Of a stretch of DNA of 64,000 nt, positions 32,327 through 43,026 are shown piece by piece. This DNA is from Bombyx mori (taxonomy: Eukaryota; Arthropoda; Insecta; Lepidoptera; Bombycidae), in assembly GCF_030269925.1 (NCBI RefSeq), contig NC_085121.1:14525501-14589500 (forward strand), given 5' to 3'. Under the pieces are notes generated by a model, which was not told the DNA's origin, searched no databases, and worked only from the letters and a program-made list of their open reading frames with translations. The stretch's first letter is position 1. Each line of letters begins with the position of its first letter. Both the position numbers and the translations under genes were made by a program.

Positions 32327-32770
32327 TCGACAGCAATCACGTTGTATTATGAAAACCACAAATGGCACCGGCATTACTGTGGATACGTACTGTGAGAAAC
32401 TAGACACAATGATGAAGAATCTCGATAATTTCCGACCAGCCATGGTTAACCGCTTGTCGCAGCTGCTTCTGCACGACAAAACTCGACCTTATACGGCAAA
32501 ACAGACGATACCTAAGCTACAAGTGCTAAGGCTTGAAGATTTACGTCATACACCGTAATCAAGACCTTGGTTGACGAGCGTCTTTATTTTTTTCCAAAGT
32601 TTGGACAGCTTCTTGCCAGGGCAACAATTCAATACTTGAGGGCCAGTACAAAATGCTTTTGAAGAACTTTTGGGTCCCGTACACCGATCTTCTTCAAGAA
32701 GGTAATTGAACAAGACTGCACTGGCAAAGATGCATCGATACTATGGGTATATATTTTAATTCATAGAAAA
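32327..32770 (+). pseudogene. Mariner (DD34D-type) transposase C-terminal remnant
   Basis: The frame reads VDTYCEKLDTMMKNL, FRPAMVNR, then LLLHDKTRPYTAKQT (second catalytic Asp in the mariner HDN.RPHTA box) and LQVLRLEDLRHTP. It then shifts frame to decayed text matching the usual end (FEE-F, FFKKVI, KCID, GIYF). It belongs to the classical mariner group, not the maT family found elsewhere here. Unit 2 keeps only the last part (53880-54095). Confidence 0.75.
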
Positions 32771-33172
32771 AAAAAACCTACTGTTTCTATCTACTATAGG
32801 GCAGTTTAGTAGTTAAAAATCTAATATGGCCATAACTTAGATCATTTATATTTTGCTTCATCTCACAGGAGTACCTATTGAACAGCTTTAAATGATATAA
32901 TAATGATACTGAAACAAAAACGTAATAGCATCGAGCTTGATAATGAAATGGTTAATAATTTTGATAAAATAATTCCATAAAGACAATACGAATTCTAATA
33001 AGAACATTTTTTTATGAAACAATACAAATTAATATATATCTTTGCAAAAATAATAAAACAATTGGTATTTGCAAAAGCGATAATTAGATGCTGTATTTAC
33101 TTTTTTTTTTAAACTTACTTATTCTCTATTTTATCAGGTGCTAAATTGAACTTGGCCTGTATTATTGGATCG

Positions 33173-33180
33173 TATATAAG
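33173..33180 (+). promoter_or_regulatory. TATA box of serpin copy 1
   Basis: TATATAAG, about 30 bp upstream of an initiator-like 'acattagttg' (33201-33210) and 53 bp upstream of the chosen ATG. The same box is conserved in copy 2, as TATATAAA. Confidence 0.65.
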
Positions 33181-33232
33181 AACTCTGAATCGGTTAGCCA
33201 ACATTAGTTGTTGCAGCAGATTGTTCGTGATC

Positions 33233-36200
33233 ATGTTGGCTCTAAGCTTGGCCGTGGCTGTCGCAGCCAACTTGTTCGCTTCGACTGTATGCACCAAGAA
33301 CTACACTGAAGCTCAGCTTAGATTTTATGATGCCAACACTGGCCTGTGTGGAATAGGCATTGACGTAAGTGTAGCTTTGTTTTTTTAAATTACTGTATTG
33401 GTTGTTGAATGTGATTTCTGTACCACGATCAGATACCGAATTGGTGATTTTGTTCTTGTCTCGTTGAATGCTAGTACATAGCATAGCGCTGCCTGCTATG
33501 TAGATTTTTTTGGAAAGAAGTTCCTTATGGGACGATGCGGAGCGGAGGGTGCCGGGAAAAAACGTCCGTAACGTAAGATTTTTATTAGTAATGCAATAAT
33601 ACCCGTTCGTTCCTACCCGGTGTCTCGCGACACCACACATCTTTTTTATTACTTAGATGGGTGGACGAGCTCACGGCTCAACTGGTTTTAGATGGTTGCT
33701 GGAGCCCATAGACATCTACAACATAAATGGTGCCATCCTCCTTGAGACATGATTTCTAAGGTTTAACAGTACAACGGCTGCCCTGCCCTTCAAATCGAAA
33801 TGTAATGCGTAATGCTTAACAACAGAAATAGGCAGGGTGGTGGTACTTACACGTGCTGACCCACAAGACATCCTACCACCAGTAACTTGAAGTATAATTA
33901 ACAATCAAGGAGAATGGGTTCTATATCAGTAGCGGAAGAATTATTTATTCGCATAACATTTTTTATTATAATCTTAATAGCGATCCCAATTTATGCAAAC
34001 TAATAATAAGTTCTTCTATCAATCTATCAAATCAATTGAATTTTTTTGTAGCAATGGTTTCAATATGAACCCGAGAGGAATCAGTTCTCCACAGCGATTC
34101 CACTATTGTTCATGTTGAGTGAACTCTCCTTAAACAGCAAAGAGGATACTACAGCGGAACTGTACAAAAACCTTAATTTGCAATCTGAAGATGAGGTAAG
34201 TATTATCTTCAAATTCATGCTAACGACATGCGCTTGTAATTAAATTCATTTTTACGTACTTCTTTGGGTTTGATATATCTTTTTTATGTCATATTATAGC
34301 TTAATATGAATGTATGAAATAGTGTTTTTATTTTGTCTTCGCTTAATCATTACAGGTCGTATACGTCAACCAGGCCGTCAACACAAATTTAAATACAAAG
34401 AACGAGATTTACCAATCGACTCTGATATTGAACGCCTTCACTGACATCGATTCTCCGTTCTCTGAAACCTTCATACAAAATTTCGCTAAAGTTTTCAACG
34501 GAACTGTTAAAAATATTGACTATAGTAATGATGCCGTCGCAACTATCAGGGATTCAGTGAGCATTTTTCACTTTTGCTTTATTTTGTCATCAGAAATTGA
34601 GATAAATGTCAATATATTTCACGTCGTGGCTTGTAATATTATTAGTCTTAACTTATTGAACATAAGTCAATTCATTTCGGCACAAAACGTAAAGGCCATG
34701 GTTTTATGGAAGCTTTGACTTAATATCTTATTAATTTTCTAGTAAATTATGTGTTCGATAATTTGCAGCTACAAAGCGACAGTGGAAACGACATGGAAAT
34801 TGCTCTGAAAGACGGCGATATCAATAAGGACACCGGTATAATTCTCACAGCTTACACTAACATTTATGTGAGTATTTTCATAGTTCATTTCGTTTATTTC
34901 TATTAAAAAAACCATAAAGTATTTTATTTAGAACATGTAAAATATATCAAGGAATTTCTGAACAGGCAACACCTTTCACTTTTCTTCCCTTCACCTCTCT
35001 ATAAACAGAAGCCTGTGTCACTATCATTACCGTAAACTATCATCTCCTTCGTAAAAAATATAGAATCTTAGTCTTTTAATCTTATTCACCATAGTATAGT
35101 ATAACCATTGACATATAGTACATACATATATATTGTGTATCGATGAGTAGTACCTTATTAATCTTAGTTCACGCTGTGTTAAATAAACATTGAGTATCCA
35201 CAATTTTCAATGCTAATGACAATGCCACTTCGATAAAGTTCTGTTCCTTTATAGTTCCCATGGGGCCAAGCTAGCGACTCATACCGCCCGTACAAGCAGA
35301 TCGACATTTCATTCACAGCACTAGACGGAACACAAAGTAATAAACAAGCATGGTACTCGGAGGGTGCGGGAAAATACGCGGAAATCGAAAATCTTGGCAT
35401 CAAGGTACATACTAATCTGTTTAAATCAAGTTCATGCTCAATTTACATTTCACAAATTATATGTTTTTATTGTGATCGTCGAATTGTACTCTCTTTTGGT
35501 TTTCATTCGCCAGGTCTTCCAGTATTCTTTGAGACCTGGTCTTTCCGTCGTCTTGGGGACTGCATTAAATGACAACAAGGATCTTAGCGGCGCATTTAAC
35601 AAACTCCGCGATCCCGCGACGCTGGCGTATATCTTGACTCAAACCGAGTCTAAATACTTGAAGCTCGCAGTTCCGGTCGAATTTCCGTTGAGAGATTCAC
35701 GTGATTATGTACCTGAAATTAAAAGGGTTTGTAAAAGTTATTTATTTATATATAATTTCAACAAAAAAGAGTTATATACACTATCGCTAAGTTACTTCAA
35801 TGGTCAAACTGTGGCTATAATATACAAATTGAGATTCAATTACATGTCTATGGAATAAATAAAAAATATCCATATGCACACGTCCGGCGCAGGCGGCGCT
35901 CAGGAGCAAGTGAACTTCGGCAAATGCTCACACGCACTAATGACAGATACCTTGATATTGACAGTTGAATTAGAGCTACACAGTCTGAAATACTACGTTA
36001 TTCAGATCTGTGAATTACTGTCCATGGCTTACCGAATGTGGTTTATGTATGTTTAAGTAAAAAATGATTTTATTGTAAAAAAAAGCTGAAGAACAGAAGG
36101 TTATTTTGATAATACATATACTGAGAGCACCCCACGCTTTTTGAAGTGAAACTTCTTTAGAATCGTTGTGATTTCAAACTCGATGAAACGAAATGAAACG

Positions 36201-39200
36201 AAACGAAAAATAAGTGTGCTGCGATTGGCTTGCCGAAGCGGCTCCGAGGGGCGCCGACAAATCACGAAGCGCTCCACACGGTCTCGCGTACCCGACTAGT
36301 TCAGTGTCTCTTTGACGTCAGTGCACGCTGTCATGGCTCTCGGAGCGCCCTGAGATACTTTTATTTCTATTTAGTTTGTTATCAACAGATGTCGCTGCAA
36401 GTAAATTCAACAATTCCTGAATCGTGGTGACGAGATGTTACACAGTTGATAGACTTTCTCGTATTTCTCTTTCTGATTCATACTCACCTGGCGTAGGGAT
36501 ACCGTAACCATGCAGGCAGTTCCCCAGGGTGAGGCTGATCCGTTGCACTGCGGAGTGGTTGACCCTTGTGATTATTTTTATTTTTTATGAGTTACACTTC
36601 TACCCTGTGTGAGTTGCACCCAAACACATTTTTTTTTTACAATAAAATAATTTTTTTACACTATTTTTAATTCAACTTTATTTTCTATTTTTTAGTTGGA
36701 TTTTCTGTAAAAGCATTTTGTTTGTTTTTTTTATACTATTATTTATTTAAATTAAAAGCACAAACATTTCTACTTTATTTCCTAATTTGTACTGACCGTA
36801 AATTTGCAGGCCGGACTCTTGACAGAGCTTTTTGAGAAAAACTTCGACGGCTTCGATACGGTCTATGACAATAAATCAGGATATATATCCTACATGTTGA
36901 GTCATACACGTATTGACTTCGAACAGCCCACAGAAGAGCGTAAGTGAATTCACAATCATACAGCCTCTCAAATGGTAATACAAAGTCATTAGAGCATAAA
37001 GGACGAAATTCGGTATACTCAGTATCAGGCAGAGATGGATACCATTCCGATAGAGGCACCCGTCACGTGCGGACGTGCTCATCGTCCACTCGATCGCCCG
37101 GTCTTTGTTCGCCCGGCTTTTGTTAGCCCGGCCATTGTTCGCGCGGCCTGTGTTCGTGATACATCTGCCGACCAAGTGTGTTTCCTGGAAGCTTTTATTT
37201 GTTTTGTTTTAGTTATTTTTGTGTTCGTGGAACATTTGCCGACAAAGTGGTTTCCTGCAAGTATTTATTTGTTTTGTTTCTTTTCGTAATTTCTGTTTTG
37301 TTGTGCTTTTTCTTTGTCCTGTAGTAATCGCGCCGCATTGCCACCTGTGTTCAATAGAACCGCTCAGGTCCGAGAAGTTGGGGCCTCGCCGCAAGGCGAG
37401 TGTTTTCAAGACCCGGGGCCGCCCCACCTGGGTACTCAGCGATCATGGACGCTGTATTCGCGGAATTCCTCCGACTTCGCCACCCACAGCTCGCCTCGGA
37501 GTTTCTGGCCTTCAAGGCCAATCACACTGCGAGCCCTCTCGGGGACTCCGCCGCGCTCGCTGCTCCTGCGTCGCCTGTACCTGCGTGCAGAGCTTCTGCA
37601 TTGAGCACCGCAGCCTCTGTCGTGCCTGCCGCTCCCGTGTCGCCTATACTGGCGAGAAAAGCTGCTGCGTCGTCCGCCGTGACCATCGTTTCAGCTGAGC
37701 GATCATCCGCGGCCTCCGTCGCGCCCTCTAAAACACCTACACTTGCTCGTAGGTCGCCTGCACCCGCCTCCTCGTGCTCCGACTCTGACTCGGACATGGA
37801 GGTCGACCTCGCCCCCGCCTCATCGACGGATGGATTCACCCTGGTACAGAAGGGTAAGAAGCGTGCCGCGGAGTCTCGAGCTCCCGCGGCCGCTAAAATT
37901 AGCAAAGCCGTGAACGCGTCACGCCCCCGCCCTCAGACTCCCGTTGCGCCCCCAGCCCGTGCCACTCCGTCGCCGCGTCCGGTGGCACAAAATAAAACCC
38001 AGACCCCTCCCCCGGTTATCCTTCAGGAGAAGGCAGCTTGGGATCGAGTTTGCCTAGCCCTTAAGGCCAAAAATATAAATTTCACGAATGCCCGTAACCT
38101 CAAGAACGGCATTCAAATTAAGGTTCAAACACCCGACGACCATAGGGCCCTCTCTTCTTACCTCCGTAAGGAGCGTATAAGTTTCCATACGTATACGCTC
38201 CAGGAGGAGCGCGAACTCCGCGTTGTAATACGCGGAATCCCTAAAGAGTTAGATGTAGAGCTCGTAAAAGCCGACCTGTTAGAACAAGGCCTACCAGTGA
38301 ATTCTGTGCACCGTATGCACACCGGTCGCGGTAGGGAGCCATATAATATGGTTCTAGTCGCTCTCCAGCCTACCCCCGAGGGTAAGAAAATCTTTAACAC
38401 ACAGACCGTCTGTAGGCTCTCTGGTATCGCTGTCGAAGCCCCCCATAAAAAAGGCACTCCTAGCCAGTGCCATAACTGTCAATTGTACGGGCACTCTTCC
38501 CGTAACTGTCACGCGCGCCCCCGATGTGTTAAGTGTTTGGGCGATCACGCCACGGCCCTCTGCGCTCGCGACCAAAAAACCGCGACGGAACCGCCTAGCT
38601 GCGTCCTGTGTCGAACACAGGGTCACCCCGCGAATTACCGTGGTTGCCCCCGAGCCCCTAAAATAAATCGCCGCGTCGCCCGCCAAAACCGCCTCCGAGC
38701 TTCCGGCCCAGACATCAAAGCCTCGGCACCCTCTGCGTCGCAGGCTAAGCCAGCGTTCGTTCCGGCGGCGGTGCCCAGTGTCTCGGCCTGGGCAAAACCG
38801 TTGCCGTACACGAACACGGCTACAACTCCCTCCTCCGCGATTCGTCCCGCCCCCGCGACTCGTCCCTCTCCCGCGACTTGCCCTCCGACCGCGTCCGAAA
38901 ATCTCGCTTTAGCGATCGACTTCTTTCAGTCGATCAACTTTGAGCGCGTTAACGCTTTGGGCGACGCCATTCGCGCTGCCTCCACTGCACAACACTTTAT
39001 CGCCGTTGTGCAGGAATACGCCGACGTATACGCGTCATTAAATACGTACGTCCTCCCCTCACTCCGCCGGTAATCAATGGCGTATATAAGTAGAATAAAG
39101 CCCCTATCCGTAACGATAGGATTTTTTAACGCTTACGGTCTCGCAAATCAACGTGATCAGGTTTCTGACTTTTTGCGTGACCATCAAATTGATATCTTTT

Positions 39201-42200
39201 TAGTGCAGGAGACCCTACTTAAGCCCGCGCGCCGTGACCCTAAAATCGCGAACTATAACATGGTCAGGAACGACAGGCTCTCTGCCCGTGGTGGTGGTAC
39301 CGTCATTTACTATAGAAGAGCCCTGCATTGCGTCCCGCTCGATCCTCCCGCGCTCGCTAATATCGAAGCATCAGTGTGCCGAATCTCACTGACGGGACAC
39401 GCGCCGATCGTTATCGCGTCCGTTTATCTTCCACCGGATAAGATCGTTCTAAGCAGTGATATCGAGGCGCTGCTCGGTATGGGGAGCTCTGTCATTCTGG
39501 CGGGCGACCTAAATTGTAAACACATCAGGTGGAACTCACACACCACAACCCCGAATGGCAGGCGGCTTGACGCGTTAGTCGATGATCTCGCCTTCGATAT
39601 CGTCGCTCCGCTAACCCCGACTCACTACCCGCTAAATATCGCGCATCGCCCGGATATACTCGACATAGCGTTATTAAAAAACGTAACTCTGCGCTTACAC
39701 TCGATTGAAGTAGTTTCAGAGTTAGATTCAGACCACCGTCCCGTCGTTATGAAGCTCGGTCGCGCTCCCGATTCCGTTCCCGTCACGAGGACTGTGGTGG
39801 ATTGGCACACGCTGGGCATCAGCCTGGCTGAATCTGATCCACCATCGCTCCCGTTTAACCCGGACTCTACCCCGTCTCCTCAGGATACCGCTGAAGCCAT
39901 AGACATCTTAACATCACACATCACCTCGACATTAGATAGGTCATCGAAACAAGTTGTAGCGGAGGACTTCCTTCACCGCTTCAAATTGTCCGACGATATA
40001 AGGGAACTCCTTAGAGCTAAGAACGCCTCGATACGCGCCTACGACAGGTATCCTACCGCGGAAAATCGTATTCGAATGCGTGCCCTACAACGCGACGTAA
40101 AGTCTCGCATCGCCGAAGTCCGAGATGCCAGATGGTCTGATTTCTTAGAAGGACTCGCGCCCTCCCAAAGGTCTTACTACCGCCTAGCTCGTACTCTCAA
40201 ATCGGATACGGTAGTAACTATGCCCCCCCTCGTAGGCCCCTCAGGCCGACTCGCGGCGTTCGATGATGACGAAAAAGCAGAGCTACTGGCCGATACATGC
40301 AAACCCAGTGCACGCCCAGTACTCAATCCGTGGACCCTGTTCATGTAGAATTAGTAGACAGTGAGGTAGAACGCAGAGCCTCCTTGCCACCCTCGGATGC
40401 GTTACCACCCGTCACCCCGATGGAAGTTAAAGACTTGATCAAAGACCTACGTCCTCGCAAGGCTCCCGGTTCCGACGGTATATCTAACCGCGTTATTAAA
40501 CTTCTACCCGTCCAACTCATCGTGATGTTGGCATCTATTTTCAATGCCGCTATGGCGAACTGTATCTTTCCCGCGGTGTGGAAAGAAGCGGACGTTATCG
40601 GCATACATAAACCCGGTAAACCAAAAAATCATCCGACGAGCTACCGCCCGATTAGCCTCCTCATGTCTCTAGGCAAACTGTATGAGCGTCTGCTCTACAA
40701 GCGCCTCAGAGATTTCGTCTCATCCAAGGGCATTCTCATCGATGAACAATTCGGATTTCGTACAAATCACTCATGCGTTCAACAGGTGCACCGCCTCACG
40801 GAGCACATTCTTGTGGGGCTTAATCGACCAAAACCGTTATACACGGGAGCTCTCTTCTTCGACGTCGCAAAAGCGTTCGACAAAGTCTGGCACAATGGTT
40901 TGATTTTCAAACTATTCAACATGGGCGTGCCGGATAGTCTCGTGCTCATCATACGGGACTTCTTGTCGAACCGCTCTTTTCGATATCGAGTCGAGGGAAC
41001 CTGCTCCTCCCCACGACCTCTCACAGCTGGAGTCCCGCAAGGCTCTGTCCTCTCACCCCTCCTATTTAGCTTATTCGTCAACGATATTCCCCGGTCGCCG
41101 CCGACCCATTTAGCTTTATTCGCCGACGACACGACTGTTTACTATTCTAGTAGAAATAAGTCCCTAATCGCGAAGAAGCTTCAGAGCGCAGCCCTAGCCC
41201 TAGGACAGTGGTTCCGAAAATGGCGCATAAACATCAACCCAGCGAAAAGTACTGCGGTGCTATTTCAGAGGGGAAGCTCCACACGGATTTCCTCCCGGAT
41301 TAGGAGGAGGAATCTCACACCCCCGATTACTCTCTTTAGACAACCCATACCCTGGGCCAGGAAGGTCAAGTACCTGGGCGTTACCCTGGATGCATCGATG
41401 ACATTCCGCCCGCATATAAAATCAGTCCGTGACCGTGCCGCGTTTATTCTCGGTAGACTCTACCCCATGATCTGTAAGCGGAGTAAAATGTCCCTTCGGA
41501 ACAAGGTGACACTTTACAAAACTTGCATAAGGCCCGTCATGACTTACGCGAGTGTGGTGTTCGCTCACGCGGCCCGCACACACATAGACACCCTCCAATC
41601 CCTACAATCCCGCTTTTGCAGGTTAGCTGTCGGGGCTCCGTGGTTCGTGAGGAACGTTGACCTACACGACGACCTGGGCCTCGAATCAATTCGGAAATAC
41701 ATGAAGTCAGCGTCGGAACGATACTTCGATAAGGCTATGCGTCATGATAATCGCCTTATCGTTGCCGCCGCTGACTACTCCCCGAATCCTGATCATGCAG
41801 GAGCCAGTCACCGTCGACGCCCTAGACACGTCCTTACGGATCCATCAGATCCAATAACCTTTGCATTAGATGCCTTCAGCTCTAATACTAGGGGCAGGCT
41901 TAGGGACCCCGGTAACCGTACTCGTCGAACTCGACAAAGAGGTCGACGTGCAACCTAACCCATGCATCAGCCCGCTGAGTTTCTCGCCGGATCTTCTCAG
42001 CGGGTCGCGATTCCGATCCGGTAGTAGATTCATTCGCGAAACAATTGCTCTTGAGTTGTTAGGTCTCCTTCGGAGGCGCTCGGGCAGTTGTTAGCAAATC
42101 CCACCCCTCTTGGCTGAGTCTTTGCTCGCCCACCTGTCCTGGTGAAACTGGAAAGGCCTTCGGGCCACCAGTAAACTTTCAATCATAAAAAAAAAAAAAA

Positions 42201-42745
42201 AAAGATGGATACCAATCTATCTAGGTATTTACTTACTGAACGGAATTTCGTGAAGGACTCTTACCATGTTGGGATGTTCTATGACATTGTCTGTTTCTGC
42301 TGTAGGCCAGTCATTTGTTCCGGTTAGTCCTTATACAATACAGTTGAGAGATCGACCTCATGTCTTAAGGTGGATGACGGGATTCAGATAATATAATGTA
42401 TGAGCTCTTACTTAAATTACCCATTAAAGAATTAAATAAAAACGTAAAAAAAAAGAATCAGTCTAGCTCGCATATTTGATACAGAATATATATACACATA
42501 TGTTTTAGAAACAGCACAAACAGTGCTGCATAATCAGTTAGCAATAACAATAAAAAAATCGAGTTTTGGTTGGAAAGCTTGTTTGTAAGTTTAAAAATTT
42601 TATATATTAAATACGATTTATTAATTTTAAAACAGAAGCTGCAAGCGTGGTTGCCGAGCCAGACTTCATCTTCGACAAGCCCTATTTCTTCTTGATTCTC
42701 GACCAATTCAATACACCAGCTTTCATTGGCATTATTACGACCTGA
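33233..42745 (+). CDS. Secreted serpin with shortened reactive loop, copy 1
   Basis: Eight exons: 33233-33364, 34052-34195, 34356-34556, 34769-34867, 35255-35404, 35514-35726, 36810-36939, 42636-42745. All have GT/AG borders, and the protein is 392 residues, the normal serpin size. A signal peptide (MLALSLAVAVAANLFA) leads into the fold. Serpin signatures are LYKNLNLQSEDE, the INKDTGIILTAYTNIY strand (compare the family's 'LVNAIYFKG'), the SEGAGKYAEIENLGIK strand, and the C-terminal DKPYFFLILD...PAFIG (family 'HPFLFLIRD...ILFMG'). Between the strand ending IDF and FIFDKPY there are only 16 residues (EQPTEEQAASVVAEPD), against about 26 in inhibitory serpins. A short loop was, from memory, reported for Bombyx silk-gland serpins 16/18/22, so this is probably one of them; a non-inhibitory role is the alternative. 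Intron 7 carries a 5.2 kb Jockey element. The ATG was chosen because it lies after the TATA box. Confidence 0.88.
33512..33644 (+). repeat. MITE-like repeat, internally deleted, serpin intron 1
   Basis: 'ggaaagaagttccttatggg', 'gccgggaaaaaacgtccgta', 'gttcgttcctacccggtgtc'. A shared position in both serpin copies shows insertion before the duplication. Confidence 0.65.
33645..33886 (-). repeat. Bm1 SINE, serpin intron 1
   Basis: 'attacttagatgggtggacg' to 'acatcctaccaccagtaa', reverse orientation. The orthologous copy is at 55026-55268. Confidence 0.85.
36141..36636 (+). mobile_element. Family C element carrying a U1 snRNA segment, serpin intron 6
   Basis: The left end 'ttgaagtgaaacttctttag' (then 'aatcgttgtgatttcaaact') and the right end 'gttacacttctaccctgtgt' (then 'gagttgcacccaaacaca' and a T-run) match the ends of the repeat at 18625-18998. 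The interior differs: a G+C-rich block (36210-36350) and then the U1-like segment. Unit 2 lacks it: 'ccccacgctttctttacaat' is continuous at 60646-60665. The insertion therefore followed the duplication, and the target repeat is at most a few T. Confidence 0.65.
36480..36576 (+). pseudogene. U1 snRNA fragment, 5' ~97 nt
   Basis: Begins ATACTCACCTGGCGTAG, the U1 5' end that pairs with 5' splice sites, with one T-to-C change in the pairing region (ACTTACC to ACTCACC). It continues 'ggcagttccccagggtgagg' and 'ctgatccgttgcactgcgg' to 'ggttgacccttgtgatta', the stem-loop I-III region. The Sm-site sequence (ATTTTTGG) and stem-loop IV are missing. A functional U1 is unlikely. Confidence 0.8.
37445..39073 (+). 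CDS. Jockey ORF1 (gag-like nucleic-acid-binding protein)
   Basis: About 542 residues. An Ala/Pro/Ser-rich N-terminal third is followed by the basic, RRM-like region preceding zinc knuckles in Jockey/X-element Gag (ELRVVIRGIPKELDVELVK, then the GTPSQCHNCQLYGH junction). Three Cys-rich knuckles follow: CHNCQLYGHSSRNC, CVKCLGDHATALC, and CVLCRTQGHPANYRGC. In the family it binds the element's RNA to form the RNP. The start at 37445 (MDAVFAEFL) is preferred over 37400 because the earlier residues read like UTR. The frame is intact and its stop is 3 nt before the ORF2 ATG. Confidence 0.85.
   Translation: MDAVFAEFLRLRHPQLASEFLAFKANHTASPLGDSAALAAPASPVPACRASALSTAASVVPAAPVSPILARKAAASSAVTIVSAERSSAASVAPSKTPTLARRSPAPASSCSDSDSDMEVDLAPASSTDGFTLVQKGKKRAAESRAPAAAKISKAVNASRPRPQTPVAPPARATPSPRPVAQNKTQTPPPVILQEKAAWDRVCLALKAKNINFTNARNLKNGIQIKVQTPDDHRALSSYLRKERISFHTYTLQEERELRVVIRGIPKELDVELVKADLLEQGLPVNSVHRMHTGRGREPYNMVLVALQPTPEGKKIFNTQTVCRLSGIAVEAPHKKGTPSQCHNCQLYGHSSRNCHARPRCVKCLGDHATALCARDQKTATEPPSCVLCRTQGHPANYRGCPRAPKINRRVARQNRLRASGPDIKASAPSASQAKPAFVPAAVPSVSAWAKPLPYTNTATTPSSAIRPAPATRPSPATCPPTASENLALAIDFFQSINFERVNALGDAIRAASTAQHFIAVVQEYADVYASLNTYVLPSLRR
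39077..41958 (+). pseudogene. Jockey ORF2 (endonuclease + reverse transcriptase), one frameshift
   Basis: The first frame (39077-40348) holds an apurinic-type endonuclease: FFNAYGLANQRDQV, the catalytic-Glu motif VQETLL, the GDLNCKH motif, and SDHRP near the end. The second frame (40297-41958) holds the reverse transcriptase: APGSDGISN, SYRPISLL, FFDVAKAFDKVWH, AGVPQGSVLSP, the catalytic FADD box (LALFADDTT) and a C-terminal region. The frames join through a one-base loss near 40297; otherwise the protein would be about 960 residues. With a single lesion it is young but cannot make a complete enzyme. A related truncated copy is at 16088. Confidence 0.9.
42345..42420 (+). repeat. Possible ancient Bm1 trace in serpin intron 7
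   Basis: 'tcgacctcatgtcttaaggt' and the following bases faintly follow the Bm1 tail. The same trace is at 61195-61280. Confidence 0.25.
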
Positions 42746-42816
42746 GTATAAAGATCATCATAAAGATGAATGATGAAATTGTGCGTTTACGATTCAAAAT
42801 GTTTTGATTGTTGTTT

Positions 42817-42822
42817 AATAAA
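42817..42822 (+). promoter_or_regulatory. Poly-A signal, serpin copy 1
   Basis: AATAAA 72 bp after the stop codon, conserved at the same place in copy 2 (61703-61708). Confidence 0.6.
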
Positions 42823-43026
42823 AATAAATTCTGTTCATTACATTTACGGTACATTTTAATATAACATGTTCCCTTTGGTTAACCTCTGATTAAAAACTGG
42901 TCAGCACATATAACTAACATACCTTTTTTTTAAATCAGCTTCTATTATAAGTATAAATTATAAGGATCGCTGATTTTGGCAATAATTACGCGCCCAACGA
43001 TTGGACACCAATTATTTATCATCAAT

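Larger units (their letters stand above)
37044..42202 (+). mobile_element. Full-length Jockey-clade LINE in serpin intron 7
   Basis: A 5' UTR with imperfect repeats (gttcgcccggc-type units near 37100-37150; two copies of 'tgccgac.aagtg.tttcctg' near 37168 and 37240), two ORFs, a 3' UTR and poly-A. It is flanked by an 11-bp target duplication AGATGGATACC (37033-37043 and 42203-42213). Unit 2 shows the empty site at 61050-61060. It is 5159 bp, in the same orientation as the gene, in an intron that is only 557 bp in copy 2. Confidence 0.92.

Noticed and set aside
33146..33232. Upstream in-frame ATG for serpin copy 1 (and 54535 in copy 2)
   Set aside because: It lies upstream of the TATA box and would bury the signal peptide.
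35874..36056. Extra serpin exon in intron 6
   Set aside because: The frame is closed by a stop in copy 2, and exons 6 and 7 already join in phase.
37522..37905. Antisense open frames across Jockey ORF1
   Set aside because: Shadows of the G+C-rich ORF1 coding strand.
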